Shown here one piece after another: positions 9,516-19,052 of a stretch of DNA of 53,674 nucleotides. This DNA comes from Nitrosomonas sp. (GTDB lineage: Bacteria > Pseudomonadota > Gammaproteobacteria > Burkholderiales > Nitrosomonadaceae). The stretch covers positions 1 through 53,674 of the forward strand of contig BQJA01000012.1 of the NCBI GenBank assembly GCA_021604405.1. The letters are read 5' to 3'. Made by a program: the position numbers and the translations under genes. Position 1 is the first letter of the stretch. Every line of letters starts with the position of its first letter. Below the pieces are notes generated by a model. That model worked only from the letters and a program-made list of their open reading frames with translations, ran no database searches and had not been told where the DNA came from.

Positions 9516-12500
9516 TTCTCACCAAGCCATGCAATCAGGTCTTTCTCAAGCATCGGGTGTGCTAACAGATAACCTTGAATTTGGTAACAGCCGTTTTGTT
9601 CGAGGAATACCATCTGTTCTTTTTTTTCAACTCCTTCGGCAATCACCTGTAATCCTAGATTTTCAGCAAGGCCAATTGTAGCCTGAACAATTTCTCGGTG
9701 AACGGGATTAGTAAGCATATCGCGCACAAACGTTTGCGCAATTTTTAAGCGCCGAAAGGGCCACTGCTTCAACGTGGACAATGAAGAATAACCGGTTCCA
9801 AAATCATCCATTGTCAGCTTTATCCCTTTTGTTGCCAACATGTTTAGCATTAGGCCGCTGTTTGTTCGAGGTTGAGCCGTTGCTTGCTCGGTAACTTCCA
9901 ATTCTAGCGTGTTCCCGGGCAAACTAATTTTATCCATTAATTCAATAAGTTCTTGGTAGAATGCATCATTGTTCAACTGGCCGTGTGAAATATTGACTGC
10001 CATAACTTTTTGAAATAACCCATTATTACGCCAACGAATCAGTGCATTGCAGGCATTCTTCAATACGTAAGACCCTAACCGATTGATCATGCCGTGAGTT
10101 TCAGCAATAGGAATAAATTCAGCAGGTGAAATATATCCATAAATGGGATGCTTCCAGCGCAGCAGTGCTTCAACGCCAATTAATTTATTATTTTTGATAT
10201 CAATTTGGGGCTGATAAACGAGATAAAGTGCATCTGTCTTTAACGCTTTTTCAAGTTCATTGCGAAGGTCAACACGACGTTGACTTTCACGTGTCATTTC
10301 GCTGGTATGAAAGGCATAGCTTCCGCGATCCTTATCTTTTGCCCTGTATAGAGCGATATCAGCCTCTTCAATCAGATTGGTGTCAATTTTTTCTCCTGGG
10401 TGCCAGATTGCAATCCCGATACTTGCGCTGCTTTGAAATCTGGTTTGTTTGATATTGTAGGGTTGTGACAAGGAATCAATGAGTTCTTGCGCAAACGTTA
10501 CGGCATCATCGGGTGTTTTTAAATCACGCTGGATAATTGCAAACTCATCGCCGCCCAGGCGGGCTATATGATCTTCTTTTCGTGTGCGTTTTTTTAGACG
10601 CCTTGCAATTTCTATTAATAGTTCATCACCGGCTGCATGACCCATCGTGTCATTAATTTGCTTGAAATGATCCAGATCCAGCATTAAAACGGCAATGGTA
10701 TTGCCAGAACGCTTCGCATGCGCTAATACTCGTCCCAGTTCTTCTGCAAAGTGTGTGCGATTGGGCAGGCCGGTTAGACTATCGTGATATGCCAGATATG
10801 AGATATGCAATTCATTTTTTCGCCACTGATACTCATGACTTCTACGTATATAGAAGGAAATGATCGCAAGAAGTACGCTAATTGAACCAAGCAGATAAAT
10901 AAATAAAACGGGTTTTGAGAATGCTGGCCAATCCTCAGTGGGTTTTGCGGCGATTTGCCAAAATCCGCCAGGTATCATTATGTCCATGATAATGGAGCGG
11001 TCATGGCGGAATAATTCCCCGTTGCCAAAGAAAACTTCGCCTTTATCACCCATCCCGTTTTTCCCGCGGATAGCAAATTCCAATCCCAGGCTAGCATCAT
11101 ATAATCCTGCTGCACGATAAAATTCATCCACATGAATGACGGTTGAAACTATTCCCCAAAATTCACGCTGCCCGGCGGCACCCTGAATGTATACAGGCAA
11201 CCGACCAATAAGACCGACACCTCCCTGCACGAGTTGTACAGGACCGGCAAGTACTACCTGGCCAGTTTCTTTGGCTCTCAAAATACTTGGCCATTGCGTT
11301 GGCAGTTGATGGTAATCAAGATCCATTAATTGTTGATTTCCTTCCAGCGGATATACCATTCGGACGGTGAAATCGGGCGCGGCGGCAATATTGCTGATTT
11401 TAGGTTGGTCATCGATTAATTGCTTGGAAATTTTCTCAAATTCAGTTTGAGTTAAGCCTGGGTTTAATTTGATATGTGTAATGAATCCTTTGAATAAAAA
11501 AAAGGTGCTGTTAATGGATTCCTCAAGTTGAACGCGCACCTTTGAAAGTTTAATGAGTGTTTCCTGTTTTCTATTTTCTATTTCATGTTCTCGGGATAGC
11601 GCCGCGGCAAAATAGATAATAATAGAAATAAAAGTTACCGAAATTAAGGGCGCCATATATCCTTGGTGGCGATACCCCGGCCACCCTGCAAACAAAGTAA
11701 CTGCTGCGAGTGATGTGAACAGGAGTGTAATTAACAACCAGTCATATTGCGTTTCATTGACGGGAGCGGAGGCGAATAACTGGCGTGTCATGTCAAAATC
11801 GCCGCTAACCGCACCAATTATTTTAAGTGCTTCATGCATACGCACCCAGCGGTCGGGATCATTGTGCCCTAATGGGATCTGCAGGTAACGAGAACGTTGT
11901 TGAAAATGAGAGGCAAAATGGCGATTAAATCCTGTGATATCGGCTACTTGTAACTTCCGGGGAAATTCTTTGACAATTTTCTGAATGGTTTCTTCTTTGT
12001 TATTTAATGCATATTCCCAACCCCGTAGTGTCGCTTGTAAGAACTTTCCGATCAAAACAGGATTATCATTTAATTTGTCACGATTCACGGAAATAACATC
12101 AGCATAAAAATCTATGCCATAGCTTTCTGCGTACAGGGTATTTATTGGAATGTTTTTTTGTTTGGCAAGCCAAACGTTGCTGTCAGCATAACCCGATATA
12201 ACTTCTGCCGCGCCATTTGTTAAACTGTCAAGTGTGGGCGGGGCTTCCGCTATTAATCCTGCATCAGGTGCAAGCGCGCCATGCTGCAACAGCAATTTGT
12301 AAATATAAATGCTGTCAGGCGAAACAGCGACTGACGCTTTGTGTAAATCTGAAAGATTGTTGAGCGGTTTTTCTTTTAAGCTATGGAAAGCCCACGGCGT
12401 TCGCTGTAGAATCGGCGCCAAGGCAACAATGTTCGCCCCTTGGTCTTGGGCAATTAACAGGGACAAACCATCCAGCGGAGCAATATCAGCGTCGCCAAAA

Positions 12501-12736
12501 GCGATTGCATCAATCGCGTTGATAATTTTTCCTTTATCATTAAATCCGCCGCGTATTTCTACATGAATACCGGCTTCACGATAGTAATCTTGCCATAAAG
12601 CCTGGTAAAAGCCAGCAAACTGAAATTGATGATCCCATGGCAACTGGACGATTAAGCGCGAACCGGACGCCGATCCTTTTACAGGATACAACATACTGAT
12701 AGAAAATATAAGAATCCATTTAAGTATTACCTTCAT
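9476..12736 (-). CDS. NMT1/SsuA-like sensor-CHASE-GGDEF-EAL membrane protein
   Basis: A 1086-residue predicted c-di-GMP enzyme. In order: a signal peptide (1-23); a periplasmic NMT1/THI5-like solute-binding domain (~27-270); two membrane segments (~333-352 and ~361-380); a CHASE-type periplasmic domain (~390-600); a further membrane segment (~608-630); a GGDEF domain (~650-805); and an EAL domain (~820-1075). The cyclase motif GGDEF (728-732) and inhibitory site RKED (719-722) are intact. The EAL domain keeps EALLR (856-860), NIS, ELEVTE (945-950), DDFGTG (977-982) and AEGVE, but the usual LKID reads LKIA (A1000). It may be a cyclase, a phosphodiesterase or both. The binding-protein domain suggests control by a small amine or pyrimidine-like ligand (inference). 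Confidence 0.92.
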   Translation of the reverse strand: MKVILKWILIFSISMLYPVKGSASGSRLIVQLPWDHQFQFAGFYQALWQDYYREAGIHVEIRGGFNDKGKIINAIDAIAFGDADIAPLDGLSLLIAQDQGANIVALAPILQRTPWAFHSLKEKPLNNLSDLHKASVAVSPDSIYIYKLLLQHGALAPDAGLIAEAPPTLDSLTNGAAEVISGYADSNVWLAKQKNIPINTLYAESYGIDFYADVISVNRDKLNDNPVLIGKFLQATLRGWEYALNNKEETIQKIVKEFPRKLQVADITGFNRHFASHFQQRSRYLQIPLGHNDPDRWVRMHEALKIIGAVSGDFDMTRQLFASAPVNETQYDWLLITLLFTSLAAVTLFAGWPGYRHQGYMAPLISVTFISIIIYFAAALSREHEIENRKQETLIKLSKVRVQLEESINSTFFLFKGFITHIKLNPGLTQTEFEKISKQLIDDQPKISNIAAAPDFTVRMVYPLEGNQQLMDLDYHQLPTQWPSILRAKETGQVVLAGPVQLVQGGVGLIGRLPVYIQGAAGQREFWGIVSTVIHVDEFYRAAGLYDASLGLEFAIRGKNGMGDKGEVFFGNGELFRHDRSIIMDIMIPGGFWQIAAKPTEDWPAFSKPVLFIYLLGSISVLLAIISFYIRRSHEYQWRKNELHISYLAYHDSLTGLPNRTHFAEELGRVLAHAKRSGNTIAVLMLDLDHFKQINDTMGHAAGDELLIEIARRLKKRTRKEDHIARLGGDEFAIIQRDLKTPDDAVTFAQELIDSLSQPYNIKQTRFQSSASIGIAIWHPGEKIDTNLIEEADIALYRAKDKDRGSYAFHTSEMTRESQRRVDLRNELEKALKTDALYLVYQPQIDIKNNKLIGVEALLRWKHPIYGYISPAEFIPIAETHGMINRLGSYVLKNACNALIRWRNNGLFQKVMAVNISHGQLNNDAFYQELIELMDKISLPGNTLELEVTEQATAQPRTNSGLMLNMLATKGIKLTMDDFGTGYSSLSTLKQWPFRRLKIAQTFVRDMLTNPVHREIVQATIGLAENLGLQVIAEGVEKKEQMVFLEQNGCYQIQGYLLAHPMLEKDLIAWLGENYPNKLTTPSRPT

Positions 12737-12752
12737 TGCAACTTATAAATCC

Positions 12753-14363
12753 TTAGTAATTTGGTTCGTACATTAAAGAAGCAATGTAAGCATCAAGATC
12801 TTCAGGCAAGCTTGCGTCTGTTAAGCCTTCATTTAAAGCAGTCTGGCAAACCGCTATCGCAATTGCGCGCGATACTTCACGAATTTGTGTGAGCGGTGGA
12901 TAAATAGCGCCCGTGGTAATTTCTCGTTCCGAAACGGCATTTGCCAATACCTCCGCCGCGGCAAGGAACATGGTTTCAGAAACCAGTCGCGCTGCGCTTG
13001 CTTGTATGCCAAGGCCGATTCCGGGAAAGATGTATGCGTTATTGCCTTGGGCTGGACGGAACAATTTTTCACCGTATTGAACGGCTGCAAAAGGGCTGCC
13101 ACTGGCAAAAATTACCCGACCATCACTCCATTTATAAGCTTCTTCCGCAGTGCATTCCGTATGTGAAGTAGGATTTGATAACGCAATAATGACGGGACGT
13201 TCGTTGACTTTAGCCATCTGGCGCACGATACTTTCATTAAATGTTCCCGCAACGCCTGTCGCGCCAATCAGAACATCCGGCTTAATGTCAGCGACTGCAT
13301 TGAGGAAACTTTGTGGTTCATGCGCGTGCGCATAAGGTTTAATGCGTGGTTTAATATTTTCATTGGTTGATACGACCAGGCCTTTTCTATCAATGAACCA
13401 GATTTTTCTGCGTGCGGCCTGTTCGCTTAACCCGGTGGAACGGAAAGCGTTGAAAACGAGTTCAGCAATTCCGCTTGCCGCTGAGCCGGTGCCTAAGAAC
13501 ATGATAGTTAAATCGGAAAATTTCTTCCGGGTAATGCGGCATGATGTATAGATACCCGCCAGGGTGACAGCGGCGGTACCCTGAATATCGTCATTGAAGC
13601 AACGAATTCTTTTTTGATAGCGTTCCAGTAAACTAAAGGCATTGGGAGCAAGAAAGTCCTCAAATTGGATCAACGCGTTGGGAAACCGTGATTGAACTGC
13701 GCTAATGAATTCCTCAATCAGTGAAAAATAAGCATCCCCCGCTAGGCGTGGAAACGGATAACCAAGATATAACGGGTCTTCGCGTAGCGGAATATTGTTG
13801 GTGCCCACGTCAAGCATTATTGGGATGCATTGTCCCGGATGGATGCCTGCACAGGCCACATACAAAGCCACCTTGCCAATTGAAATTCCCATCCCGTTTG
13901 CGCCAAGATCACCCAGACCCAAAATACGCTCCCCATCAGTCACCACAATTACCCGGATATCGGTTTCTGGCCAATTTGCCAATACAAATGCGATTTCTCC
14001 GCGGTCAGCCGGCGTAATATTTAATCCTTGTGGACGCCTAAAAATATGCGCGAATTCTTTACATGCTTCTCCTACCGTTGGGGTATAAACTAACGGCATA
14101 ACCTCTTCGATATGATCGATTAGGATACGATAGAAAAGACGCTGGTTGCGTTCCAGTAACGCGTTTAAAAATATATACTTCTCTATATCATTGTTTTTAC
14201 GGCGCATATTCTCGAGTGCACGCGCTTTTTGCTTATTGATGTTGGCAATTTCATAGGGTAATAAACCACGCAAACCATATCGGTTCCGTTCTTCCCGTGA
14301 AAAAGCGGTTGATTTGGTCAGCGCTGGATGATCGAGTAAAGCTTTTCCGCGCAGTTCTTTCAT
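12753..14363 (-). CDS. maeA: NAD-type malic enzyme
   Basis: Oxidative decarboxylation of malate to pyruvate. The product is ~536-542 residues, the length of the large, eukaryote-like MaeA/SfcA class. It shows the N-terminal malic domain with YTPTVGEAC near the malate site, and GLGDLGANGMGISIGK, the family signature. Acidic metal ligands lie in FEDFL, and FNDDIQGTA follows. The Rossmann dinucleotide site is FLGTGSAASGIAE, then the conserved ALSNPTS. I chose the ATG at 14363 (GGAG ~12 bases upstream). A TTG at 14381 would add six residues (MEKQTS). It is separated from the c-di-GMP gene downstream by 16 bases and may be read through into it. Confidence 0.94.
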   Translation of the reverse strand: MKELRGKALLDHPALTKSTAFSREERNRYGLRGLLPYEIANINKQKARALENMRRKNNDIEKYIFLNALLERNQRLFYRILIDHIEEVMPLVYTPTVGEACKEFAHIFRRPQGLNITPADRGEIAFVLANWPETDIRVIVVTDGERILGLGDLGANGMGISIGKVALYVACAGIHPGQCIPIMLDVGTNNIPLREDPLYLGYPFPRLAGDAYFSLIEEFISAVQSRFPNALIQFEDFLAPNAFSLLERYQKRIRCFNDDIQGTAAVTLAGIYTSCRITRKKFSDLTIMFLGTGSAASGIAELVFNAFRSTGLSEQAARRKIWFIDRKGLVVSTNENIKPRIKPYAHAHEPQSFLNAVADIKPDVLIGATGVAGTFNESIVRQMAKVNERPVIIALSNPTSHTECTAEEAYKWSDGRVIFASGSPFAAVQYGEKLFRPAQGNNAYIFPGIGLGIQASAARLVSETMFLAAAEVLANAVSEREITTGAIYPPLTQIREVSRAIAIAVCQTALNEGLTDASLPEDLDAYIASLMYEPNY

Positions 14364-14381
14364 ACTGGTTTGTTTCTCCAA

Positions 14382-14806
14382 ATAAATTTCTTCATCGGTG
14401 TTGAGCAGGTTTTTCTCATTGTGTCCTCTGCAATCACAGGTAACAATATACGCTGATAAAAGAATTTTGTATCGATTTGGCAGCCTTGTATCCTGCTGAA
14501 TTAACTTATCCTTCTGTTTATTCTAACCGGAACTTGTTTAACGCACTGATTCTTTGCTGGTAAAAGAAATTCATTCGCTTGCAGTTAGCAGGATAATTAT
14601 CTTTCTTACTGCGTCAATAAGTAAATGGGTGCCTATTATCCGGAACGGCATCAATGTGTCAGCTTAGCGATTGTAATAGTTACTAAAACAGTGAGAGGTG
14701 TTAATGTGAAGATTACTATGGTGGAAATTGGTTTTGCACATAAGATGTTTCAGGGTCTGCGGTAATACAGCATGATTTTTGTTATTTCCGATGTGCCGTG
14801 TTTGTT
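14382..14806. other. Intergenic region, no supported gene
   Basis: About 425 AT-rich bases upstream of the malic enzyme. I see no RNA gene and no gene with family support. A 20-codon frame at 14706 (GTG, after GAGAGGTG) reads KITMVEIGF, which vaguely recalls the start of UDP-glucose dehydrogenases but ends at once. The maeA promoter presumably lies here, but no clean -35/-10 pair was recognised. Confidence 0.4.
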
Positions 14807-15568
14807 CTATCGGTAAAAATCAGTCGCTAAGAATGACTCGATTGCGTCCCAGATTTTCGCTTTGTATAATTGTGCATCAGCGATAGCTATGTAGTCGTCA
14901 ATCGTATCAGTTTCGCTTGGTATCATAGAGACAGCGCCGATAGAAACTGTTAAAAATTTCTTTTTCGCAAATTCTTCTGTACCTTGAGGCTCCAGGTTTG
15001 TTGCTAAAATGCCAAATTCCTCCCCGCCAAGGCGAAAAGGATAATCACCCGGATGCTGGCAGAGATTGGTTTGTTACTTACCCGGGTTAACACTCGATTA
15101 TCTTCACTATGGCCGTGGTTGTCATTGCGTTTTTTAAGAAATCAATTTCCAGTATAATGCGGGAAAGGTATGTTTTTTCTCGGTTGGCTCTTTTGAGTCT
15201 CGTTTGAATACATGATTAAAATGCTGCCGATTAAATAAGCCTGTCAGCTGATCTGTGCTGGGTAGCTCCTCTAGCCTTATATTGGCGTGTTGTAAATTGG
15301 CCTTATGAGATTCTTCTTCAAAAGATAGCCCTTTTTCATATTATGAACGACAAAAACCATTCGTTTATCGTTATCGAGAATATGAAATGCCACCCAGCTC
15401 GTTTGGCAGTGAAACAAGTTTTTTATGTTGCGCATCTATTATTGTTATTCCTGTTTCAAAGTTTCTATTCCACGGGAATACTTCAAAATGATCTAAACGG
15501 TTATTCATATCATGTATTGGTTGCAGTATAACCTGCAGGTCTGGCTTTGAACTTGGCAAAAAATACAA
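14807..15568 (-). pseudogene. Bacteriohemerythrin-GGDEF diguanylate cyclase, broken
   Basis: Read on the minus strand, the 5' part gives FPWNRNFETGITIIDAQHKK then LVSLPNEL, the start of a bacteriohemerythrin domain with the first His ligand in DAQHKKL. After frame changes come a linker (SHKANLQHANIRLEELPS), DQLTGLFNRQHF, the GGDEF-domain opening, and FRLGGEEFGILATNLEPQ with an intact GGEEF (about 15011-15028). The tail is FLTVSIGAVSM and DAQLYKAKIWDAIESFL. The pieces lie in different frames with internal stops, and most of the hemerythrin domain is deleted. The original gene was presumably an oxygen- or NO-responsive cyclase (inference from the family). The true start is unknown. Confidence 0.8.
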
Positions 15569-15850
15569 CTACCAAAGAAACGATTGATGCAACGTATCAA
15601 TGCAAAAGTGCGCCGTGACTGTTTGGGTAAAAAAGCAGGCAGGCTTAAAATCTTCATTAAACCAGTCTCAATCGCTTTTATTCGTATATCTGAAGGAGAT
15701 ATATCGGTGTTGCTTGGCGTGGTTAAGTGCTGACTGCATCGGCCATTCTAAAATAAACCGATGGTGAGAAGCGGAGAAATCGTGAGATAGGCTTGCCCTG
15801 TCGGGACCGAGAATGCATGCGGCTTAAATGAGCGTAGCATTTTTCGGCTA
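15569..15850. other. Intergenic, nothing identified
   Basis: Spacer of about 280 bases between the broken hemerythrin-GGDEF gene and the FemAB-like gene. No RNA gene, repeat or promoter could be supported. Confidence 0.4.
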
Positions 15851-17074
15851 TTGCAGAAACCATCCGTGACCTGGGGAAACAATTTGACAGACAAAAAAAT
15901 TACCCTGCCATTGCAGGGCGGCAAGAACCTGGTTCTTCAATGGCACTCTTCACTTGCCGAATTCGATCGTACAGCCTGGCAGCGACTTTCCACTCCTTAT
16001 AATTTTCCGTTTTTTGACTGGGACTGGTTAAACTTGCTGGAGACCAGCGGGTGCGTAGGTGGTAATACAGGCTGGGTGCCGCTGCATCTGGGGGTGCGGC
16101 GTAGCGGGGAGTTGATTGCTGCCGCTGCATTGTATGTGAAATTTCACAGCCGTGGCGAATTCGTGTTTGATCAACCAATTGCTGAAATTTCTGAGCAGTT
16201 GAACTTACCGTACTATCCTAAGCTACTGGGGATGAGTCCCTTTACTCCTGCAACAGGCTACCGTTTTCTGATTGACCAGAATGAAGATGAATTGGCGTTA
16301 TGCAGACTCATGCTGGAAGAGATTAACACGATGTGCCAAAAACAGGGTTTCTCCGGTTGCCACTTCCTGCGGGTTGATCCGCATTGGGGTACATTCATGT
16401 CTTCGCTGGGCTTGTCACGCTGGTTGCACCATGCGCTGATTTGGAAAAACCAGGGTTACACAAATTTCGACGATTATCTTGCTACTTTCAGAAGCAAGCG
16501 GCGTAAAAGCATACGCAGAGAAAGATTTAAACAGTCGCAACAGGCCGTTCGTTTGATCACTGTTCCCGGGCTTGAAGCACGCGAGGCCTGGTTTGAACGC
16601 ATGTATGATTTTTACGCCGTCACATGTCAAAAATTTCTTAACATGAGCCATTATTTAAATCCTCGTTTTTTTCACGGCTTAGCCGAGAATCTGGCAAACC
16701 GTATCGTATTCGTCGCTGCTTTTGAAGGCAATGATGAGGTCAACCCAGTTGCTTTGTCTATGCTGGTGCGCGCAGGAGAACAGCTATACGGACGCTACTG
16801 GGGGAGCGAAAATCACTATGAACATTTACATTTTGAAGCTTGTTACTACCAGCCGATACAATGGGCTATTGCCAATGATATTCGTTTTTTTGATGCGGGT
16901 TCAGGCAATGCCCGTCACAAGCGGCAACGTGGGTTTTCGGCGCAGCCAAGTTTTAGCCTGCATCGCTTCTACCAGCCAATGATAGATGGGATCTGGCGCG
17001 CCAATGCTGACCGTATTAACCAGATAGAACAGGATCATATCAACGCTATCAACACCTCAAGCCGTTCTGGTTGA
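15851..17074 (+). CDS. FemAB/GNAT-like protein (DUF482 family)
   Basis: A ~400-residue cytoplasmic protein of the GNAT-like DUF482/FemAB_like family, annotated in relatives as a peptidoglycan biosynthesis/recognition protein or putative N-acyltransferase. Family landmarks are FDWDWLNLLETSGCVG near residue 40, FDDYLATFRSKRRKSIRRER near 210-230, GRYWGSENHYEHLHFEACYY near 310-330, and FFDAGSGNARHKRQRGF near 345-362. The reaction is not established. The first possible start is TTG 15851 with no ribosome binding site. A second in-frame TTG at 15884, preceded by GGGGAAAC and giving MTDKKITLP, may be the real one. No partner genes adjoin it. Confidence 0.85.
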   Translation: MQKPSVTWGNNLTDKKITLPLQGGKNLVLQWHSSLAEFDRTAWQRLSTPYNFPFFDWDWLNLLETSGCVGGNTGWVPLHLGVRRSGELIAAAALYVKFHSRGEFVFDQPIAEISEQLNLPYYPKLLGMSPFTPATGYRFLIDQNEDELALCRLMLEEINTMCQKQGFSGCHFLRVDPHWGTFMSSLGLSRWLHHALIWKNQGYTNFDDYLATFRSKRRKSIRRERFKQSQQAVRLITVPGLEAREAWFERMYDFYAVTCQKFLNMSHYLNPRFFHGLAENLANRIVFVAAFEGNDEVNPVALSMLVRAGEQLYGRYWGSENHYEHLHFEACYYQPIQWAIANDIRFFDAGSGNARHKRQRGFSAQPSFSLHRFYQPMIDGIWRANADRINQIEQDHINAINTSSRSG

Positions 17075-17243
17075 GTTGGCGTAAATTTTATTTTTTTACA
17101 TGATAATGATTCTCGTCGTTTGACCTTAAGGTAGTGAACGGTTTTAAAGAAAAATGGAAAAGTAAAAAGCGAAAGAAGTTGTGGTAAATTGAGCAGGTAT
17201 TACAGTTTATTTTTGAATAAATTTAATTTTTAGCAAGGCGAAC

Positions 17244-18209
17244 ATGAATAACAACCATCATTTTGTACTATTTCCAGAAATTGAACCATATGACAGTGGT
17301 ATGTTGCCGCTGGATACGTGTCATACCATGTACTGGGAACAGTCAGGCAATTCAAATGGTGTACCCATACTCTTTCTTCATGGTGGGCCTGGCGCTGGTT
17401 CAGCAACGGCGCATCGCCGTTTTTTTGATCCCGCTTATTATCGAATTGTTGTTTTTGATCAACGTGGTTCAGGACGCTCAGTACCTTTAGGGGAAATTCG
17501 TGACAATACGACGCCGCATCTTATCAATGATATTGAAATTTTGCGGCAGCACCTCGGTATCGATCAGTGGATAATCTTTGGCGGATCATGGGGAAGTACA
17601 CTGGCGCTGGCTTATGGAGAGGCGCATCCTGATCGCTGCTTGGGTTTCATCTTGCGTGGTATATTTCTTTGCCGAAGACAGGAGATCAAATGGTTTCTTT
17701 ACGGGCTAAGGAATTTCTTTCCTGAAGCCTGGAATAATTTTGTCAGTCTGCTGTCACCGTCAGAGCGTGATGATATTCTCGCCGCTTATTACCAGCGCCT
17801 TTTAAATCCCGATCCGGAGATTCATATGCCCGCAGCGCGCGCCTGGGGCGCTTACGAAGGATCGTGTTCGACATTGCTGCCCAGCCCGGAAACCGTAAAT
17901 TATTTTTCTGGTGATATCGTTGCGTTGGGACTGGCGCGTATGGAAGCCCACTATTTCAGTCACGATATCTTTTTACCGGAAAATGCGTTGCTGAATAATG
18001 TCGGTAAACTTCACCATATTCCTGCCACCATCGTACAAGGTCGCTATGACGCGGTATGTCCGATTATTAGTGCTGATGATTTGCATCATGCCTGGCCGCA
18101 AGCAGAATACATTGTTATCGAGGATGCAGGCCATTCTGTTTGGGAGCCAGGGATACAAGAAACCCTCATCAAAACAACCGAAAAATTTAAAACGATGATT
18201 GGACTCTAA
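17244..18209 (+). CDS. pip: Proline iminopeptidase
   Basis: Serine peptidase of family S33 that releases N-terminal proline from peptides. The 321-residue alpha/beta-hydrolase shows HGGPGAGS (46-53, oxyanion loop), DQRGSGRS (72-79) and the nucleophile elbow GGSWGS with Ser115. The acid is in GRYDAVCP (near 269) and the histidine in DAGHSVWEPG (near 297). The start ATG follows AGCAAGGCGAAC. Length is standard for the short bacterial class. It stands alone and converges on bioD. Confidence 0.96.
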   Translation: MNNNHHFVLFPEIEPYDSGMLPLDTCHTMYWEQSGNSNGVPILFLHGGPGAGSATAHRRFFDPAYYRIVVFDQRGSGRSVPLGEIRDNTTPHLINDIEILRQHLGIDQWIIFGGSWGSTLALAYGEAHPDRCLGFILRGIFLCRRQEIKWFLYGLRNFFPEAWNNFVSLLSPSERDDILAAYYQRLLNPDPEIHMPAARAWGAYEGSCSTLLPSPETVNYFSGDIVALGLARMEAHYFSHDIFLPENALLNNVGKLHHIPATIVQGRYDAVCPIISADDLHHAWPQAEYIVIEDAGHSVWEPGIQETLIKTTEKFKTMIGL

Positions 18210-18372
18210 ACCGGCGGTGTTTAAAGATCGTACATAACATGTTACTTGACTTAACATCATGTTTTGTCATGATCCGCGCGCGGGCGGCACGATCATTCTC
18301 GCTGGGAGGGAGGACGAAATTCTTCAAAAAACACGCAATAGACCAAATTGGCACAAGCATCGCGCTAAATAA

Positions 18373-19038
18373 TCATGTTAGCTTCTGGATGTCAAGTAGC
18401 TTGGCTATGTTTTTCAGATCCATATCTTTTGCGAATGGTATCATACCGAGTAATGGACAATTCAGCCTTTCTTCCAACGCTTTGATATTCTCTTTCTGTG
18501 CCGGCATCGGCAGATCAATAGCGTTTGCTACCCAACCTGCGAGATTCAGCTTGCTAGCCCGTATAGCCTGCGCGGTTAATAGTGCATGATTAAGACAACC
18601 CAGCCGCAATCCAACCACCAGTATGACCGGAAGGTTTAGTATTCGCGCCAGATCAGCACCATCATTTTTATCATTGAGCGGTACCAGAAATCCGCCCGTG
18701 CCTTCTACAATGATCAACTCTGCATTTTTCTGTAACGCAGCATGTGATCGTTGGATAACGGCAAGGTCAATTTCAATATTTTCCCGCGCTGCTGCGATAT
18801 GCGGTGCGAGTGGCGGAATCAATGCATAAGGGTTGACCAGCTTGCTTGGCGCAGAAACTGTGCTTGCGGCCATGAGCAAGTCAACATCCATCCACTTGTT
18901 ATTTTCGCGGCCAGCCGCTACTGGCTTCATGCCGATTACCTTCCTGCCGCGCGCAGCAAAAGCATGAAGTAACGCGCAACTAACCAGAGTTTTGCCTACG
19001 CCAGTATCGGTTCCGGTAATGAAGTAACTATCAGTCAC
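18373..19038 (-). CDS. bioD: Dethiobiotin synthetase
   Basis: ATP-dependent closure of the ureido ring: 7,8-diaminopelargonate plus CO2 to dethiobiotin. The 221-residue protein begins with the P-loop GTDTGVGKT (residues 8-16). It continues with GMKPVAAG, the diaminopelargonate-binding lysine region, and EGTGGFLVPL in the middle, all family signatures. It starts at GTG 19038, 14 bases after bioC, and is the last gene of the bioB-F-H-C-D operon. The ribosome binding site is weak. Confidence 0.96.
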   Translation of the reverse strand: MTDSYFITGTDTGVGKTLVSCALLHAFAARGRKVIGMKPVAAGRENNKWMDVDLLMAASTVSAPSKLVNPYALIPPLAPHIAAARENIEIDLAVIQRSHAALQKNAELIIVEGTGGFLVPLNDKNDGADLARILNLPVILVVGLRLGCLNHALLTAQAIRASKLNLAGWVANAIDLPMPAQKENIKALEERLNCPLLGMIPFAKDMDLKNIAKLLDIQKLT

Positions 19039-19052
19039 AAAAGGCTGCTATG

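Noticed and set aside
14706..14765. GTG frame KITMVEIGF resembling the start of UDP-glucose dehydrogenase
   Set aside because: Only ~9 similar residues and an immediate stop; the similarity is too short to support a gene.
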